NCBI GenBank assembly: GCA_951217055.1
Contig: OX578280.1
Location: 36,097,628 to 36,161,627 of the forward strand
Origin: Gerris lacustris
Lineage: Eukaryota; Arthropoda; Insecta; Hemiptera; Gerridae
Reading direction: 5' to 3'
DNA length: 64,000 nucleotides
Under the pieces are notes generated by a model. That model worked only from the letters and a program-made list of their open reading frames with translations, ran no database searches and was not told the DNA's origin. Each line of letters begins with the position of its first letter. Within the stretch, counting starts at the first letter, position 1. A program made the position numbers and the translations under genes. Below, piece by piece: positions 44,055 through 56,694 of the stretch.

Positions 44055-44505
44055 AAAATTAATTAATTAATAAATAAGAATGCTCTCAAACGATTAAAAT
44101 TGAACGGGTGATCAGTATTCAATTAAATCAGTAAATTGATTAATTTAGATGTTAAAAAATTTGAATCAATATTAAAAGAGATGATTAAACGCTGATTAAA
44201 AGAAGGGCTTTGTATAATGAAGTGAACACTTTTAACTAATTATTGGAGGGTGCAAAATTTAATTAAGGGAAAGGATTATCAGAAAGTGGTAATCTTTGTT
44301 TGAATAAAGGATCAACTAAAGACAGTAATTAGTCCTTTGAAATTATTAAATCTGCTCTTAGAACTTAAAAAACATACATTTAATAAACATATCAAGAAGC
44401 ATAGATCAGTAAACGTAATACATTTTTCTTAAAAATAAGTAATACTAAAAATAGAATAAAATGTATCATAATTATAGATCTTGATACTAAACAAGTAGTT
44501 ACAAC
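44055..44505. other. Unassigned AT-rich DNA
   Basis: Nothing recognised. Confidence 0.5.
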
Positions 44506-44830
44506 ACTTAATTTTGGTCATTAAACCGACAGTCACGAAATCGACAGATAACGATAACTTGAGTAAAAGTTGAAATTTGGTACACATGATCGTTTTACCA
44601 AAGCCGAGGACGAGTTCGTTAGACAACGTAATCCGCCCAAGCGGTCGCGCGTAACGCTCGCGTAAATGTAAGCTTTAAACATAAAAATGGAAAAAGGAAA
44701 AAAGTCTAACTTCAACTACGAAGTTATCTATGATGTTCAATGAGACAAACAACTTTTAAACAAATATTTTTTAGTAAAACCAACACCGACACCGCTATGA
44801 AGTGTTAAGATTGCTAAATTTATTAAAGTG
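44506..44830 (-). repeat. Family N repeat, copy 3
   Basis: On the minus strand: TTGGTTTTACTAAAAAATA, TTTACGCGAGCGTTACGCGC, GGCGGATTACGTTGTCTAAC, TTTGGTAAAACGATCATGTG, CAAATTTCAAC, TTTACTCAAGTTATCGT. It lies 450 bp from the family A/N chimera in opposite orientation. Confidence 0.65.
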
Positions 44831-47210
44831 GACCTAAACGTTTAAAAAAGAGAAAACAACATTTTTAGCGATATCTAACGTTCTTATGATTTTAATAAAA
44901 CTTCATACTAGTCGTCTGAAGTACAATTAAAAACAGGAATGTAAAATTTCAATCTGATACAAGCACAAGTTTTTGTGTAGTGAAGTGATATATTTTATAA
45001 TTATTATAAATTGAGTAGGCCAGGTAGGTATTAAACAGTCCTGTTCCCTACCTACTAGAACCATCCTCTTTAAATATCAACTCAACATGAGAAACTTGCT
45101 TCTGAATATTCAATACATATTTATGCAAGACACTTTCTTCTATTATTAAAAAAAGCTTTTCTTATCATTTTTCCTTATCTCCGCTAAGTCACCTTAACTC
45201 AGTAGTAAATAGTTAGTTACTTTAAATCCGCCATGTATAACTAGTTAGCATCGTATACTTAGCAGCGTGAATTTATAATTTATATTTAATGAAAAGTGTA
45301 AGGAATTCCGTTCCAAACGGATCCGTCCCGCGACGCCATACGTATTTTTTTTTTTTTTTTTTTTTGTGTGGAGTGTCCTTTTTTCTTTTTTTTTAATATC
45401 TAGTGAACCTAATTATCTTATTTAACGTCGAAAGCAAGACTATGCAGAGTTGATTGCAATCTTACAAAAACATTGAATCCCCTTAAAATCTAATCTTTTC
45501 CCTATACCTTACTTACTCAAATAAACACGTACTCTAATCCTTTGAATTTCAAAGATACTTGCACAAGCCTTGAACAAATATTTCAATATTAAAAATACAG
45601 ATATAACATTAGAGACTCGAGTAAAATATGAAGTCATAAAAAACTTTCTAAATACTTTAATTCCACGTCGAGGTGTAACAGCTCGTTTTTAAAAAAAATA
45701 TTATAACTTCAGTTAATAATTTTAATGTTGCCACGAGTTGCTTCACTTAGATTTTTAAATGTAAAGTCAGTAGATTTTTTAGATACAAACTATTTTGTTT
45801 CACATGAGTCTCTCTTCTTGATTTCTAATAGTATATAATATTTTGGTCCTTGGTGCCTGATAGTAAATTTAAAACATTTCTAGGAGAAAAATAAAAATTA
45901 AGTATAAATCCAATTAAATATCACTAATAGTGTTTGGATATTATTTAAATTATGTATACACTTGGTTATATTATGAATGTTTTAAACTGCTTTACCCTTT
46001 CAGACTTGATTAGTTTAGTTTGCATCATATTCGTAAAAATCCTTTTAGAAGAGCCATCTAATTTTTTTGTCTAAGTGAAAATTTAGTCTGATTAATTCAG
46101 GACTTTGCCGCATCAATTGTATAGCCGTATTTCCTTTTACCATATCTCTTCTCTATCCCCCCCCCCCTTCCCCCACCTAACCCTTCTGTTAATTTTTCTT
46201 TCTCACTTGAATATAAACTCATGTAAAATGGAATACAAATATTTTAGGGTTTCCCTAGATTCACATGTTTGTCATCCCTAAGTATGTTTAACTACTTTAA
46301 GACTGGTGTCGGTTGATCCATCCATCCATTCTGCACATTTTATGAGCATGACTTAAGAACAATTTATCTGATTACCAGTAAAATATGGTAAAACATCTAT
46401 ATTAATTGACCTCAATGACATTTTTTTCTGATTGGAGTTACTACTGTCCTAGACCATAACACTATTAACTTGTGTATATAAAATATTACTATAATTATAT
46501 ATTAATTTATTTATAAGTATAATTCAAGCAATTTAAGATCTATTCACATTATAGTATGCCGATGAAATTCGGTAAGAAAGTTCGCCTATATAACTGTTAC
46601 TATATTACAAATAATAAAAAATATGATTGATTTTTATATGGCAGGAGTAGTTAAGTCTATAAGATAATGGAAGACAACTATTACAATCAATTCATAATCA
46701 CACAAAATAAAAACTCTAATAATTTAAAAAAAAAAGAAGTAAGAAAATCGATCCAACAACATCCTTATATACATAGTGATACTGAAACGAATTTAAATCC
46801 TACAATATCTCATTTAATTTATTTATTATTAAACATACTTTAACTGTTGAACGGGGAGAGGTAAAACATTTTCTTAAGTTGCATATTTCATTTGTCAATC
46901 ACTCGAAAAATTATAGTTAGTGGAATTATGCATGATTGCTTGGAAAAGATTTGGTTTTAAAAATTTTTGGACATTTTGTATGGACCAAGTCTACTGTTAA
47001 AAAAACCAAGTTTTCAGAAACGACAGAGCAAGCATAGTTATGTTGAAAAAATTACGGGAATTTTCCGGCTTTTGCTTAATACCTCTGTTCCTATGCATCA
47101 GAGAACAGTTATTATTATTATTATAATTGCAAAGGACAATATTTTCTATTTTTTTTTTTTTTTTCTACGTTCTTTTTTTTCTACGTTAAAATTATATTAA
47201 ATAAAATTGG
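44831..47210. other. Unassigned AT-rich DNA
   Basis: No gene in about 2.4 kb. T21 at 45346-45365 and a C11 run at 46157-46167. 46740-46815 has words of family K's start. Confidence 0.45.
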
Positions 47211-47460
47211 CCATCTCTAACACTTTACAGCAATGTCTCTGTTGGCTTTACAAGTAAAATTGATTAGTAAAAAATTGACAAATAATATAGTAGTATAATT
47301 GTGACAAGTAAACATTTGACTAAATAAATAAATATAAATAGAACATTTTCACGTCTTAAAATTCTAATTTTAAATTTTAAGCATACGCTTGCACGAGCGT
47401 TGAGCGCTTTGACAGGTAAAACTCCCAAAAAACCCATAGTGGTTAGCATTTCCCTAACGG
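47211..47460 (+). repeat. Family N repeat, copy 4
   Basis: CTCTAACACTTTACAGCAAT, TTGGCTTTACAAG, TTAAAATTCTAATTTTAAAT, CGCTTGCACGAGCGTTGAGC and GACAGGTAAAACTCCC match copy 1 and the chimera. The last part is missing. Confidence 0.55.
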
Positions 47461-48106
47461 AAAATCTTAATATTACTCTTAACCACGTAATAATAAACGC
47501 TTCGATTTTTATGTTGCTAACAAAATTAAAAATTATAAAAATGATTATAATAGTATAACTGAGTTTTAATATTTTTGTAGTCATAATTACTTATTGTTAT
47601 ATCAGTGAAATATGTCATGTGTCAATTATATCAATGTAATGTTTAGTTTTAATTGTTGTGAGTTAAAAATATAAAATATCAATCTTATTGTAAACTAATG
47701 ATAATAAATATTCGGTAATACTCGTAATTGAGAATTATTATACTTATAATAAATAATTATAATTTAATACATAATAAGAGATTTAAAAGACGTAACTTAC
47801 AGTATCAGCAAAGAAGAACAAAAAAACATACCTGAAACAGAGAAAAAAAATTAGATATTAGCGAGGTAGAGATAATAATTAACAACGAATTAACATTCTA
47901 CGTTAATAAAAATGCAAATATGGACCTAGGATGTATTAAGCATAAAGAAAATTTCAGATCTGCGGAATAAACAATTAACACCTAAAAAATGTTTCTTCGG
48001 CAAAATATGAGGCGCGATAAGATATTCAGTCAAAAAGCTTTGACTTGCTCATAAAATCTTTAGTGCATTTATTTAAACAAACACACATATAGGCTTAATT
48101 AGTCTA
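47461..48106. other. Unassigned AT-rich DNA
   Basis: No gene or repeat recognised. Confidence 0.5.
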
Positions 48107-48241
48107 AAGGCCCCAATACACGGTCAAAATGTTTGCGCAAACATTTTGACTGTGTATGGGGCTGTTTGATGTTTGACGTGTATGGCCTAAATTTGCTCGA
48201 CATCAGGTTTGCGCAAAATGTATGATCGTGTATGGGGGCCT
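48107..48241. mobile_element. PIF/Harbinger-type MITE of 135 bp with TAA duplication
   Basis: Ends AGGCCCCAATACACG and CGTGTATGGGGGCCT are inverted and flanked by TAA (48104-48106, 48242-48244). A perfect 28 bp palindrome, GTCAAAATGTTTGC and its complement, lies at 48122-48149. A near-identical element is at 56695-56812. Confidence 0.75.
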
Positions 48242-48261
48242 TAAAGTTATAACTAAGTTCT

Positions 48262-48750
48262 CGATGTTTAAGAGGATAGCTTTTAAGATGAAGGCCGCAT
48301 GTAAAGCCTGTCGTAGTCAGGGATTTGTCGATGCTCAACATGACATGCAACAGTTCTAGAAACGAAGCATCGGCCTTACGTCCCTCATGACACGGCATTC
48401 TCCTAAAAACCTAGAATGTTAAAATATTCATGCTGGTACAATCATTTATCTTTTGATGATCAATAGGAAATGATGAGTCATTTGCAATTATAATAGTTGG
48501 ACAATACTCAGATCATACCCAACTCCCTCGAGAATGATTTCCGCAGTGGAATTGAAACATCGGGATTCACAAAATCTCTGACAAGGTCAACTCCAAGACT
48601 AATAAGATTCTGGCTGTGGAACTTACGCTATAGATTAGACTTAAGCTTAAAAGAATAAAACGAATGACAATTAAGTTAAGGACTAAATTAAGAACTTCTA
48701 AAAGAAGAACTTGTCTCTTAAAAGTGCCCTAATGTGAGGTTATGCTGATT
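48262..48750 (+). repeat. Family G repeat, copy 2
   Basis: Inverted relative to 56284-56692, with shared words GACAAATCCCTGACT-like, GTCATGAGGGAC, TAATAGTTGGACAATACTC, AGATTAGACTTAAGCTTAAA and CCCTAATGTGAGGTTATGCT over about 470 bp. At 48536-48572 it contains a decayed cassette (CGAGAATGATTTCC...GGAATTGAAACATCGGG). The 99-codon minus frame at 48099-48398 is not conserved. Confidence 0.7.
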
Positions 48751-48753
48751 AGT

Positions 48754-49488
48754 ACTTTTCCTCACTACCTATGGTAGGAAAAGTTTTGTTTTCACCCAGA
48801 AATTTGTTTTTGAGATTTCAACGGAATTATCCGTTTTGGGTGTTTTTAAGCCCGCCTGAGTGGTTTTCAGCATGACGTCTGTGTGTATGTATGTATGTAT
48901 GTGTGAGTGTGTGTGTAGGTATGTTATCATCGTAGCGCCCAAGGTATTTAACCTAGAGAGTTGAAACTTGGCAGATAAATCAGTTCTTGCCTGTAGTGGT
49001 GCCGCCCGAAAAATCAACTTATTCCGCCATCTTGAACTCAGTTTGCTGTCAGCAAAAATTTATTTTTGCGGACCAGTTTGCTTGTCAGCGAAATTGGTCC
49101 TGATCGAGTTGAAATTTGGCACGAATGTACCTCTCAAATTTCATTTTGATATTGGCCGCCATTTTGAAGTTAATAATTTTTGAATTTTGAAACTTTGACG
49201 GTTAATAATACCGAAAGTATAAATACGTTTTTGACTTATAGCATATCGTTGGAACCGGAAAAAATTAAGGAACAAATATAAAACAAAACCGATGAAATTC
49301 CATTAATTAGTTCAAAGTTATAAGGTAATATAATTATTTATTAGAGCGATAATTTTGATGACGTCAAAGTTTGTTTACATACCTGTCAAAATTAAAATAA
49401 ATTGAATAAATGAAATAAAGTAAATAAAAATAATGTATAAACATTATTTAAAGAGGCCACTTTAGTGGCCTCCGAAGTGAGGAAAAGT
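48754..49488. mobile_element. Nonautonomous element with 13 bp inverted ends and a terminal hairpin
   Basis: ACTTTTCCTCACT (48754-48766) and AGTGAGGAAAAGT (49476-49488) are perfect inverses. Just inside the right end GAGGCCAC-TTTA-GTGGCCTC (49453-49472) is a perfect 8 bp hairpin. The interior includes a (TGTA)n patch at 48885-48925 and repeat-like words TTGAAATTTGGCACGAATGT and GGCCGCCATTTTGAA. No transposase; superfamily unknown. Confidence 0.55.
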
Positions 49489-50715
49489 TTCGAGGTACCC
49501 CGTAATTTTTTTGGTTATGTGATGGTTAATCCGATTTATTTAATATTTTTTTGAATATGGTAAAATGATAATATATCATAATTGTCCGCAATAGAATTTT
49601 CGCAATTTAAAAAAGTTATATATTACTTATTTTGGCAGCAAAACCATATTTTCCCCTTTATGAATTGCTACTGCTTAGAATCAAAATATGAATTATTCTA
49701 TTACATGAACTCAAGAATTAAGGAAAATTATATTTTGGACAAGTTATAAATAATACAGGAACCAGTAACTAGTCCATAATTCATTTTGCCGGATTTTCTC
49801 TTGACAAGTATATTTGAGGTTTGTATCACGTATTTCTCTTTATCCGATGATAAAAGAAACTACAATCTTTAGAAACGAAATAACGTATTCTTGTAAGGTT
49901 CTTTGTGTCCACTTCTAGAATCACTATCAAATGTATGAGGTTGTGTTCGTGGTATTTGGTTTTCTCTTTTTGTTGTATAGACTATAAACGCTAAAATAAA
50001 ATCATTGCATTTTGGGTCATGATTTCTCAAATAATATTAATGTTTACCATTACGGGACTCTCTTTAATTTGATTCCTAAGAGTGGAAATAGGGGTAAAGT
50101 TAAAAAGAGGGATTTGAGCCCAGAATGATTTTCTGAAGTTAGGAAGTTAATAATTGTGAGAGGGCTTCTCTTAAGGATGTAAGCATATATTCATAAAATA
50201 TAACTTTAAACCCAAGGATGCGGCCAAGGGAGGGGGAGAAAATACCTCTGCTTTTCCTGGAAGGTTAACTTTTAAAACTGTTTCTACAGTAGAGGGAGTC
50301 AATTACTAATAAGAGGTTTTTGCAAATTATGTTATCCAAAAGGAGGGGGTATAGAAATAAGGAGGGATGGATCCAGGAAACTGTGGCATCCAGATATTCT
50401 CGCATGTTAAAATAACTTCAATGTTTCTTGACGGTAGTTTATAAACCATCAAATTAAAAATAACACACTCAACTAGTGTATATATGTATGAAAGCTATAA
50501 AGCACTCTTTCACTCATTTATTACTAACTCTCCCACTTCCTAAATTGATACAGAATAGAAATATCGTATGGTTATTCATTATTAGGTATTTGGGAACACT
50601 TACCATAAAGTATTTAGATTCAACTCCTAAGGGAACATGTGGAAAAAGTCTTTTAAAATGTGTTTTTAAGCACCCACTAGAATGAAAGAAAAATATATAT
50701 ATTCCCTGAGAGGAA
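49489..50715. other. Mostly unassigned; module shared with 9000-9145
   Basis: 50335-50470 repeats the GGAGGGGGTATAGAAATA, ATATTCTCGCAT and ATGTTTCTTGA module. The rest holds no gene or repeat I recognise. Confidence 0.5.
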
Positions 50716-51296
50716 TAGTCCAGAGGCCACCATAAGAAGTGAGTCGCTGATTGATAAAGTTTTCTTACCTTATGGAATCGTTTATTTATGCCTTGTCCAC
50801 CGATGAATTGGGTATATGGCAACTGGGCGCTGGGCCATTTCTTTTTTGTTGACATGCCAAACTTGCCCTTGCGCGGGAACATTGAAAAGAGATAGATAAA
50901 ATTTTGATTTTCATAGGATCGTTTAATTAAATTATTTAAAAAACAGTGGTACACGTGGCCACCGATAAGAGTGGGCCGTTTGGGGTGTCCACCGCCCCAA
51001 ACATGTCGCTCTGCGGGGACGTTGAAAAGAAAACGGCCCACTCATATCGGTGGCCACCTGTACCACTGTTTTTTAAATAATTTAATTAAACGATCCTGTG
51101 AAAATCAAAGCTTTATCTATCTCTTTTCAATGTTCCCGCAGAAGGGCAAGTTTGGCATGTCAACAAAAAAGAAATGGCCCAGCGCCCAGTTGCCATATAC
51201 CCAATTCATCGGTGGACAAGGCATAAATAAGCGATTCCATAAGGTAAAAAAACTTTATCAATCAGCGACTCACTTCTTATGGTGGCCTGGGGACTA
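50716..51296. mobile_element. 581 bp foldback element
   Basis: The arms (TAGTCCAGAGGCCACCATAA onward, and TTATGGTGGCCTGGGGACTA) are inverted over about 270 bp and meet at a GC-rich centre near 51000. TA at each edge could be a target duplication. The overlapping 175-codon minus and 108-codon plus frames are mirror products of the palindrome and share the same peptide blocks, so neither is called a gene. Confidence 0.8.
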
Positions 51297-51589
51297 GAAG
51301 GTGGAAAAGGTTATTTTATTCAGTTTAGTTTATACAAGTATATATATTTATACAAATAATTATATACACGATATCTATAGGTATATCTATCTATACATCT
51401 CACACTTATAGCCTTTTCTTATAATTATTATGAACAATATAGGCATAAACTAGATATAAATAAAAAAAAAAAATTACTAAAAATTATATTGGTTAAAGAG
51501 TAAATATGAAGATATTTATTTACTTTTAAATTTTCTTTTCTTCTTTTCTTTATAAATACTACTTTTTCTCAGCAAAAAGGACCAATTAA

Positions 51590-51755
51590 TAGAATTAAAA
51601 ATACTCGATTTAAAGAGCACTTGTTAAAGATTTAAGGGCTCCAATCAGAAATTAAATCGTTCATTACATTTCGGACGTCATACGAGCTCAAAGTCACTAT
51701 GATACATTCACTGATTTCTAGCATAACCCCACGTGAAGCACGGGACGCATGCTAG
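51590..51755 (+). mobile_element. Helitron-like 3' end
   Basis: At 51728-51743 CCACGTG-AAG-CACGGG forms a hairpin, followed after a short spacer by CTAG (51752-51755) and then T. Hairpin plus CTRR before T is the Helitron 3' end. Upstream, 51598-51665 shares GATTTAAAGAGCA and CCAATCAGAAATTAAATCG with the centre of long family A. A 5' TC end and a Rep/helicase frame are not seen. Confidence 0.5.
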
Positions 51756-52725
51756 TATCTATGTATACTACTCATAATCTACACATCTACACAATATCTA
51801 CATGTGTTACTCATAATAAATTCAAGGTATTCATGATGTGAATCCTTGATAATATCTATAATATATTAGGCAAACTAGAGGTTTGTCGTCAATAATGAGG
51901 TCAACTTGTAATCTTGTTACAACAAAAAATATAGACTACGCCGGGTACACACGTTACGGCTGGTCTGACGGTTTTGACGAAACAATCCGTCTGAAGGCCG
52001 GCCACATGAGCGTGTCTATGTATATTCAGTTCTATCATTCAGTTACAACTGTTTAGATGTCTTTTTTGTCTTAATCTTATCTTGAGTTACCTTATGTACT
52101 GTTTTTCCTTATATTGTATAATTTCATCAAATGAATTCTGAGTATATCAAGGTACATCTAACGTAATTCTAATACTTTCATCGGATAATTTAAAACTTTT
52201 AAAATAATTTTCTAGATGTAAAAGAAACTTTTTGCAAACTAAATAACTTGAGTTAAAGTTTATTGTTTGGGCTTAATTTTCAAGTTTAGTTATTTTTGAG
52301 TTATTCTGGTTATTAGTAACAGCTTAATAATAATAAATCTAGGCATCTATAAAGTTGCAATATTTGATTAAAAATATAACTAATTAGTCTACTTTATGAA
52401 ATAAACTTTTTTAAGCTCTAGCAAATTTCGTACAATGCTTTTGCTTTTCTACCTCAAACAAATCAGTTATTTTTATATTTTATCTTATTTTATACTGTAT
52501 AATATTCTTTTAACAATGGCACTATTTAGCACACAATTTCTCCAAATCAAAACAACACTTTCATCAACTTAAAAATATGAACAGCTACGAAACAGGTTTA
52601 GAAGTAATGTAAAGGCAATGTGAATTGGTCCCTCGCTTAATCTTGGCGTTCAGAAAAGGCATCACTCTACTCCCTTGAGCACAATTGGATTAGCGATGGA
52701 ATATAGATATATTCATATGCTGGGA
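51756..52725. other. Mostly unassigned; small foldback at 51960-52018
   Basis: 51960-52018 has inverted arms (ACACACGTTACGGCTGG...GACGG and CCGTCTGAAGGCCGGCCACA...GTGT) like a very short PIF-type MITE remnant. The rest is AT-rich without features. Confidence 0.45.
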
Positions 52726-52824
<99 letters not shown>

Positions 52825-52836
52825 GTGTGTGTGTGC
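52726..52836. repeat. (TA)n then (TG)n microsatellite
   Basis: About 90 bp of TA followed by seven TG units. The tyrosine/isoleucine-repeat frames across it are artefacts. Confidence 0.95.
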
Positions 52837-52964
52837 ATATGCATATAGATTCGTCCCACTCGATTCTCGGCACGCTGACTGACCAGGTCTTCGCTTGAAG
52901 CTTGCCGATTTCGTGCCGACATGTGCACATGTCAAACTTAATTTAACATGTTTCATTTTTTGGT

Positions 52965-54054
52965 TTGTCGAAAGTAGCCTGCAGGCAGCATCTGCCTAAT
53001 TTCACCGTCTGCGCATTTTTAAATCGTGCTAAATTAATATGTCTATGTACTATAAAGGCGCATGGCTAACTGATTCACTGACTGATATGAATGTTCACTC
53101 ACTTCCAGAAGAGCTAGAGACTTATGGTTTGCGCCATTCGACGCGCAACGTCCATATTGTGAACCAAAATAATTATACAGTTTACTTTTCCCCCTCCTTC
53201 CCCCCTTAAAAAAAATAAAATGGCCGACTTGATTTTTAAGCTGTATTGGGGACTTATTGCGGCTAAACGGTAAGTCGTATTGGAAAACAGATAGCACCAG
53301 CGGTAACTGATTATAAAAGATCAGTAACTTTGGTCCTATGACTTTTGACCTTAGATGGTGATAATTTTGGTATTTTCTTGGTTTTATTTTTTTCCTTTTT
53401 GTCTTAGAATGGACATAGTTTCTATAATAGTTGACCGATTTTATTTCTGATTGAGGCGCTTGAATCTTACACTAATGCTCTTTAAATTGATTATACTTTA
53501 TTTATTAGTTCAACCTATTTGCTGAAGAACATGAGACTAAACTTTTTCCAGTGCACCGTGTCTCGTGACCACTTTCTTTGGTTTTTAATATTGTGTCGTA
53601 TATCATTTGAAAGGCCTTGATATATACATTAAAGCTATTTTATTGGTTTATTTTTTAAAAAAATTGTACACGTACTTTTGTACCGATTTTTAATTTTGTA
53701 GTAGGTTAAAGGGTTTAAATATTTTTCTGTTATGAGGTTTCTTATTTATATTTATTTATTAGTTTAATTAATGCCCTTTTGTATTGTTTGTTTTTAAAAA
53801 ATATAATTTTGGTACCTCAAAGTAAAGGGGTACAAATGTCAAAGTTAATCTTTTATAATATGATGTATATTGTTGAAAAGCTCTTGAATAGTAGATTATT
53901 TTTTTTTTACTTTCTATTTTGTGTTATTTCTAGTTTTGAGGGGGTAAAATTTAAAAAATTGTTTTTTGACAATAATGGTTTGTAAAAGCATAAAATCAAT
54001 AAAGTACGTGAATAAGATGCGAGGAAGCTATGTGCCACACTAATTGGCAGTCTA
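52965..54054 (-). mobile_element. Family A repeat, long form, lacking its right end
   Basis: On the minus strand this runs from the left end TAGACTGCCAATTAGTGT (54054) through the GTAC-rich module and the ATATGGACGTTGCGCGTCGA segment to TGCCTGCAGGCTACTTTCGA (near 52970), where it stops short of the shared short-form right half. It is a second witness for the long interior and supports the boundaries set by 1691-3325. Confidence 0.75.
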
Positions 54055-55274
54055 TTTACAAAGATGATATAAAAGGATAAATACTTAAAGCAATCTTGTT
54101 GTGGCCTAATACTGTTTTCTTTTTTTCTTTTCATCCAAATCCGACCGGTTATATAGGTGCATTTGTTGCTCAAGTGCCAAAACATATGAGAAATATGTCA
54201 GTTTGTTCTTTCTCCGTCTAACTATTCGTGATATTTAAAGAAAAAAAAACTTCGTAACACAAATTTAAAAAGATTTTTCGGGAGAACCCTAGCTGTGTTA
54301 ACAATGTTAGCTGGTACCAGGCCAGGAGTAATAGGGGATGAGGCTATTGTTCTTTTGATTCTTTGCCAAACTTGAGTTGGGTCTGTTTCGAACTTTGAAC
54401 ATTTGTCGCTAGCCAACAGGATCCACGCGTTTTCGTTCGAACGAATATCTTCATAGACTTTTAATCTAGACTATTTGAATAATTGGCTTTGACGATTTTC
54501 TCAAGGGGCTGTTTAGACGCCGCCTTTTTGTTTTTAGTTTTTACCGCTTGGCCAAAAACGTAATTTATAGTTAAACGTTTGACCAGACATAGGTCTAATC
54601 TATTAGTCTGTTCATTTGTTAATTTTTAAGGATAGATTGTCTCTACAACTCTACTATATTGGATTTAGGTAGTTTATTCCTAATATAAGATAGGTGCGGG
54701 TGCGTGCTTCACGTGAGACAGATACTGGTTTGTTTTTTCTGACAGGCCTCCTTTTTTTTATATGCTGCGAAAGTCCATTACCCTCCGTTTTTTATTTTTT
54801 GAATAATATGTGTTGAAATGTTTTACAATCATATTTCAATATTTTTCAATCTTATTCGTAAAACCTCCTCTATATTATATAGAGCTCTATATGGTGGGTT
54901 TTATTAAGTATATAAAGTGAAATTTAGTATTTCACTCATAATTCTAGACGATTAAATTAAACTTGTTAATTAAAATTGATTTGGCGATTTATTGGATCAC
55001 CAATAAATCTATTATATTTTTTTTCCTCCTGGTGGTGAACCCTTATTTAATTATTTATTGTATAGAAAACTGTAATGAAATATTTTTTTTATTTGGTCTT
55101 CTTAAGGGTTAAAAAAAATAAATTAACAATGTAATGTAATGTAACAAAATAAAATAATTTCCTGGTTTTTGTGTTTTAATAAATGCCAAGTTTTAAGCCT
55201 TTTAATTTTTTTTTTTTTTTTTTTTTTAATTTTTTACACAAACAGTATTTCCATAACTTGGTGCGTAGTCCATA
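54055..55274. other. Mostly unassigned AT-rich DNA
   Basis: At 54700-54722 the minus strand reads CTCACGTGAAGCACGCACC, similar to the hairpin of the Helitron-like end but without CTAG. T19 at 55208-55227. No gene. Confidence 0.45.
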
Positions 55275-55420
55275 AGTTGAAGTCCGACGTTTCGCTTCCA
55301 CTACTGGAAGCATCTTCGGGGGTGTAGTGCATCGTGATGTTATTCGTAATGTACCATACCCCTGAAGATGATTCTAGATTCTAGTAGTGGAAGCGAAACG
55401 ACGGACTTCAACCCTTCGTG
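55275..55420. mobile_element. Foldback element with opposed hammerhead-like cassettes, second example
   Basis: Left arm AAGTTGAAGTCCGACGTTTC and right arm GAAACGACGGACTTCAACC are inverted. Minus strand of the left arm: CCGAAGA (one change from CTGAAGA), TGCTTCCAGTAGTGGAAGC hairpin, GAAACGTC. Plus strand of the right arm: CTGAAGA (55362-55368) intact but GAAACGAC (55395-55402). Each half has one different core change. Confidence 0.65.
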
Positions 55421-56283
55421 ACGCGGATTTCCCCGGAAAACCAAGCTGTTTATTAGTATTTTCATCCTTGCATTTTTGAACATACATTAAAAGATTAAAA
55501 TGAATTCTCCCTGTATAACTCACAGGCGAGAGACAAACATTTTTTTATTTAAAATTATCTAAACTTCAGATGATAAGAAAGCAAAAACAAAAAATTGTCT
55601 TGTTCTTCTAAATTAAACTAAGTTATAAAGAATGTTACCAGGTATCTATTTTATGTTGAATTTATTTATATTTAAACAATTGTTCAAACCAATGTTTCAA
55701 ATTGTATACAAATATGTGTTAGATTTAAATGTAATAATCTGAAGAAGCTATAAATAAGGGCGAAATATAGCAGCTTATTAAAAAGGAAAGGAGAAGGAAG
55801 GAATTTATTATTTTTAACCCTTAAAAAGATCAAATGAAAATAAATATCATTATAGTTGTCTATACAATAAAAAATCTTTTATTTTTATTAAAGACATAGT
55901 GATAAATATAACTCACCGCGGAGAAGTTAAGCAATCATAAGGTCAACACCTCTTGAAAACCAATATCTATCGGTCAACCGTTTCATTGCCATAGGCCCCA
56001 TTTTTTAGGCCTCAAGCTAATCCAATTATTTTAATTTTAATTTACCCTTTTTAAATTCAGTTAGGATTTAAAGGCTTTTAACAATTAATAAACAACTTTA
56101 ATATTTTTCATTTGATATAAAACTTAGTTTTTAGTTGATATAAAACGTAACCATAAGTTAGAAAATGTAGTTAAGACCATTACATTACACCCCCATGCAC
56201 GGTCAAAGTTATAATATATCATTGTACGACATTCAAAAAATATTAAATAAATCGGATCACATAATCAAATAATATAATAAGCA
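55421..56283. other. Unassigned; one cassette relic at 55739-55770
   Basis: 55739-55745 CTGAAGA is followed by AGCTATAAATAAGGGC and GAAATATAG (55762-55770), the cassette form with AUAU in place of ACGU. No gene. Confidence 0.4.
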
Positions 56284-56692
56284 TAACCTCACATTAGGGC
56301 ATTTTAAGAGACAAGTTCTTCTCTTTAGTTCTTAATTTAATTGTCATTAATTTTATTCTTTTAAGCTTAAGTCTAATCTATAGCGTAGGTTCCACGGCCA
56401 GAATCTAATTATTCTAGATCATCCGGAGTTGACCGTGTCAGAGATTTAGTGAATCCCGATGCAGAAATCATTCTCGAGGGAGATGGGTATGATTAGAGTA
56501 TTGTCCAACTATTATAATTACAAATAACATTTCCTATTGCTCTTCAAAAGATTATTGATTGAACCAGCATGAATTTAACATTCTAGGTTTTCAGGAGAAT
56601 GCCGTGTCATGAGGGACATAAGTCCGATGGTTCGTTTCTAGAACTGCTGCATGTTGAGCATCGACAAATCCCTGACTGCGACAGACTTTACA
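56284..56692 (-). repeat. Family G repeat, copy 3
   Basis: Inverted relative to 48262-48750. The segment includes TAAGCTTAAGTCTAATCTAT, CTCGAGGGAG, GAATGCCGTGTCATGAGGGA and TTGAGCATCGACAAATCCCT. It is immediately followed by the MITE at 56695. Confidence 0.7.
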
Positions 56693-56694
56693 GG

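Noticed and set aside
52690..52956. Open frames rich in Tyr-Ile repeats
   Set aside because: They translate the (TA)n microsatellite; the same applies to 15766-15981.
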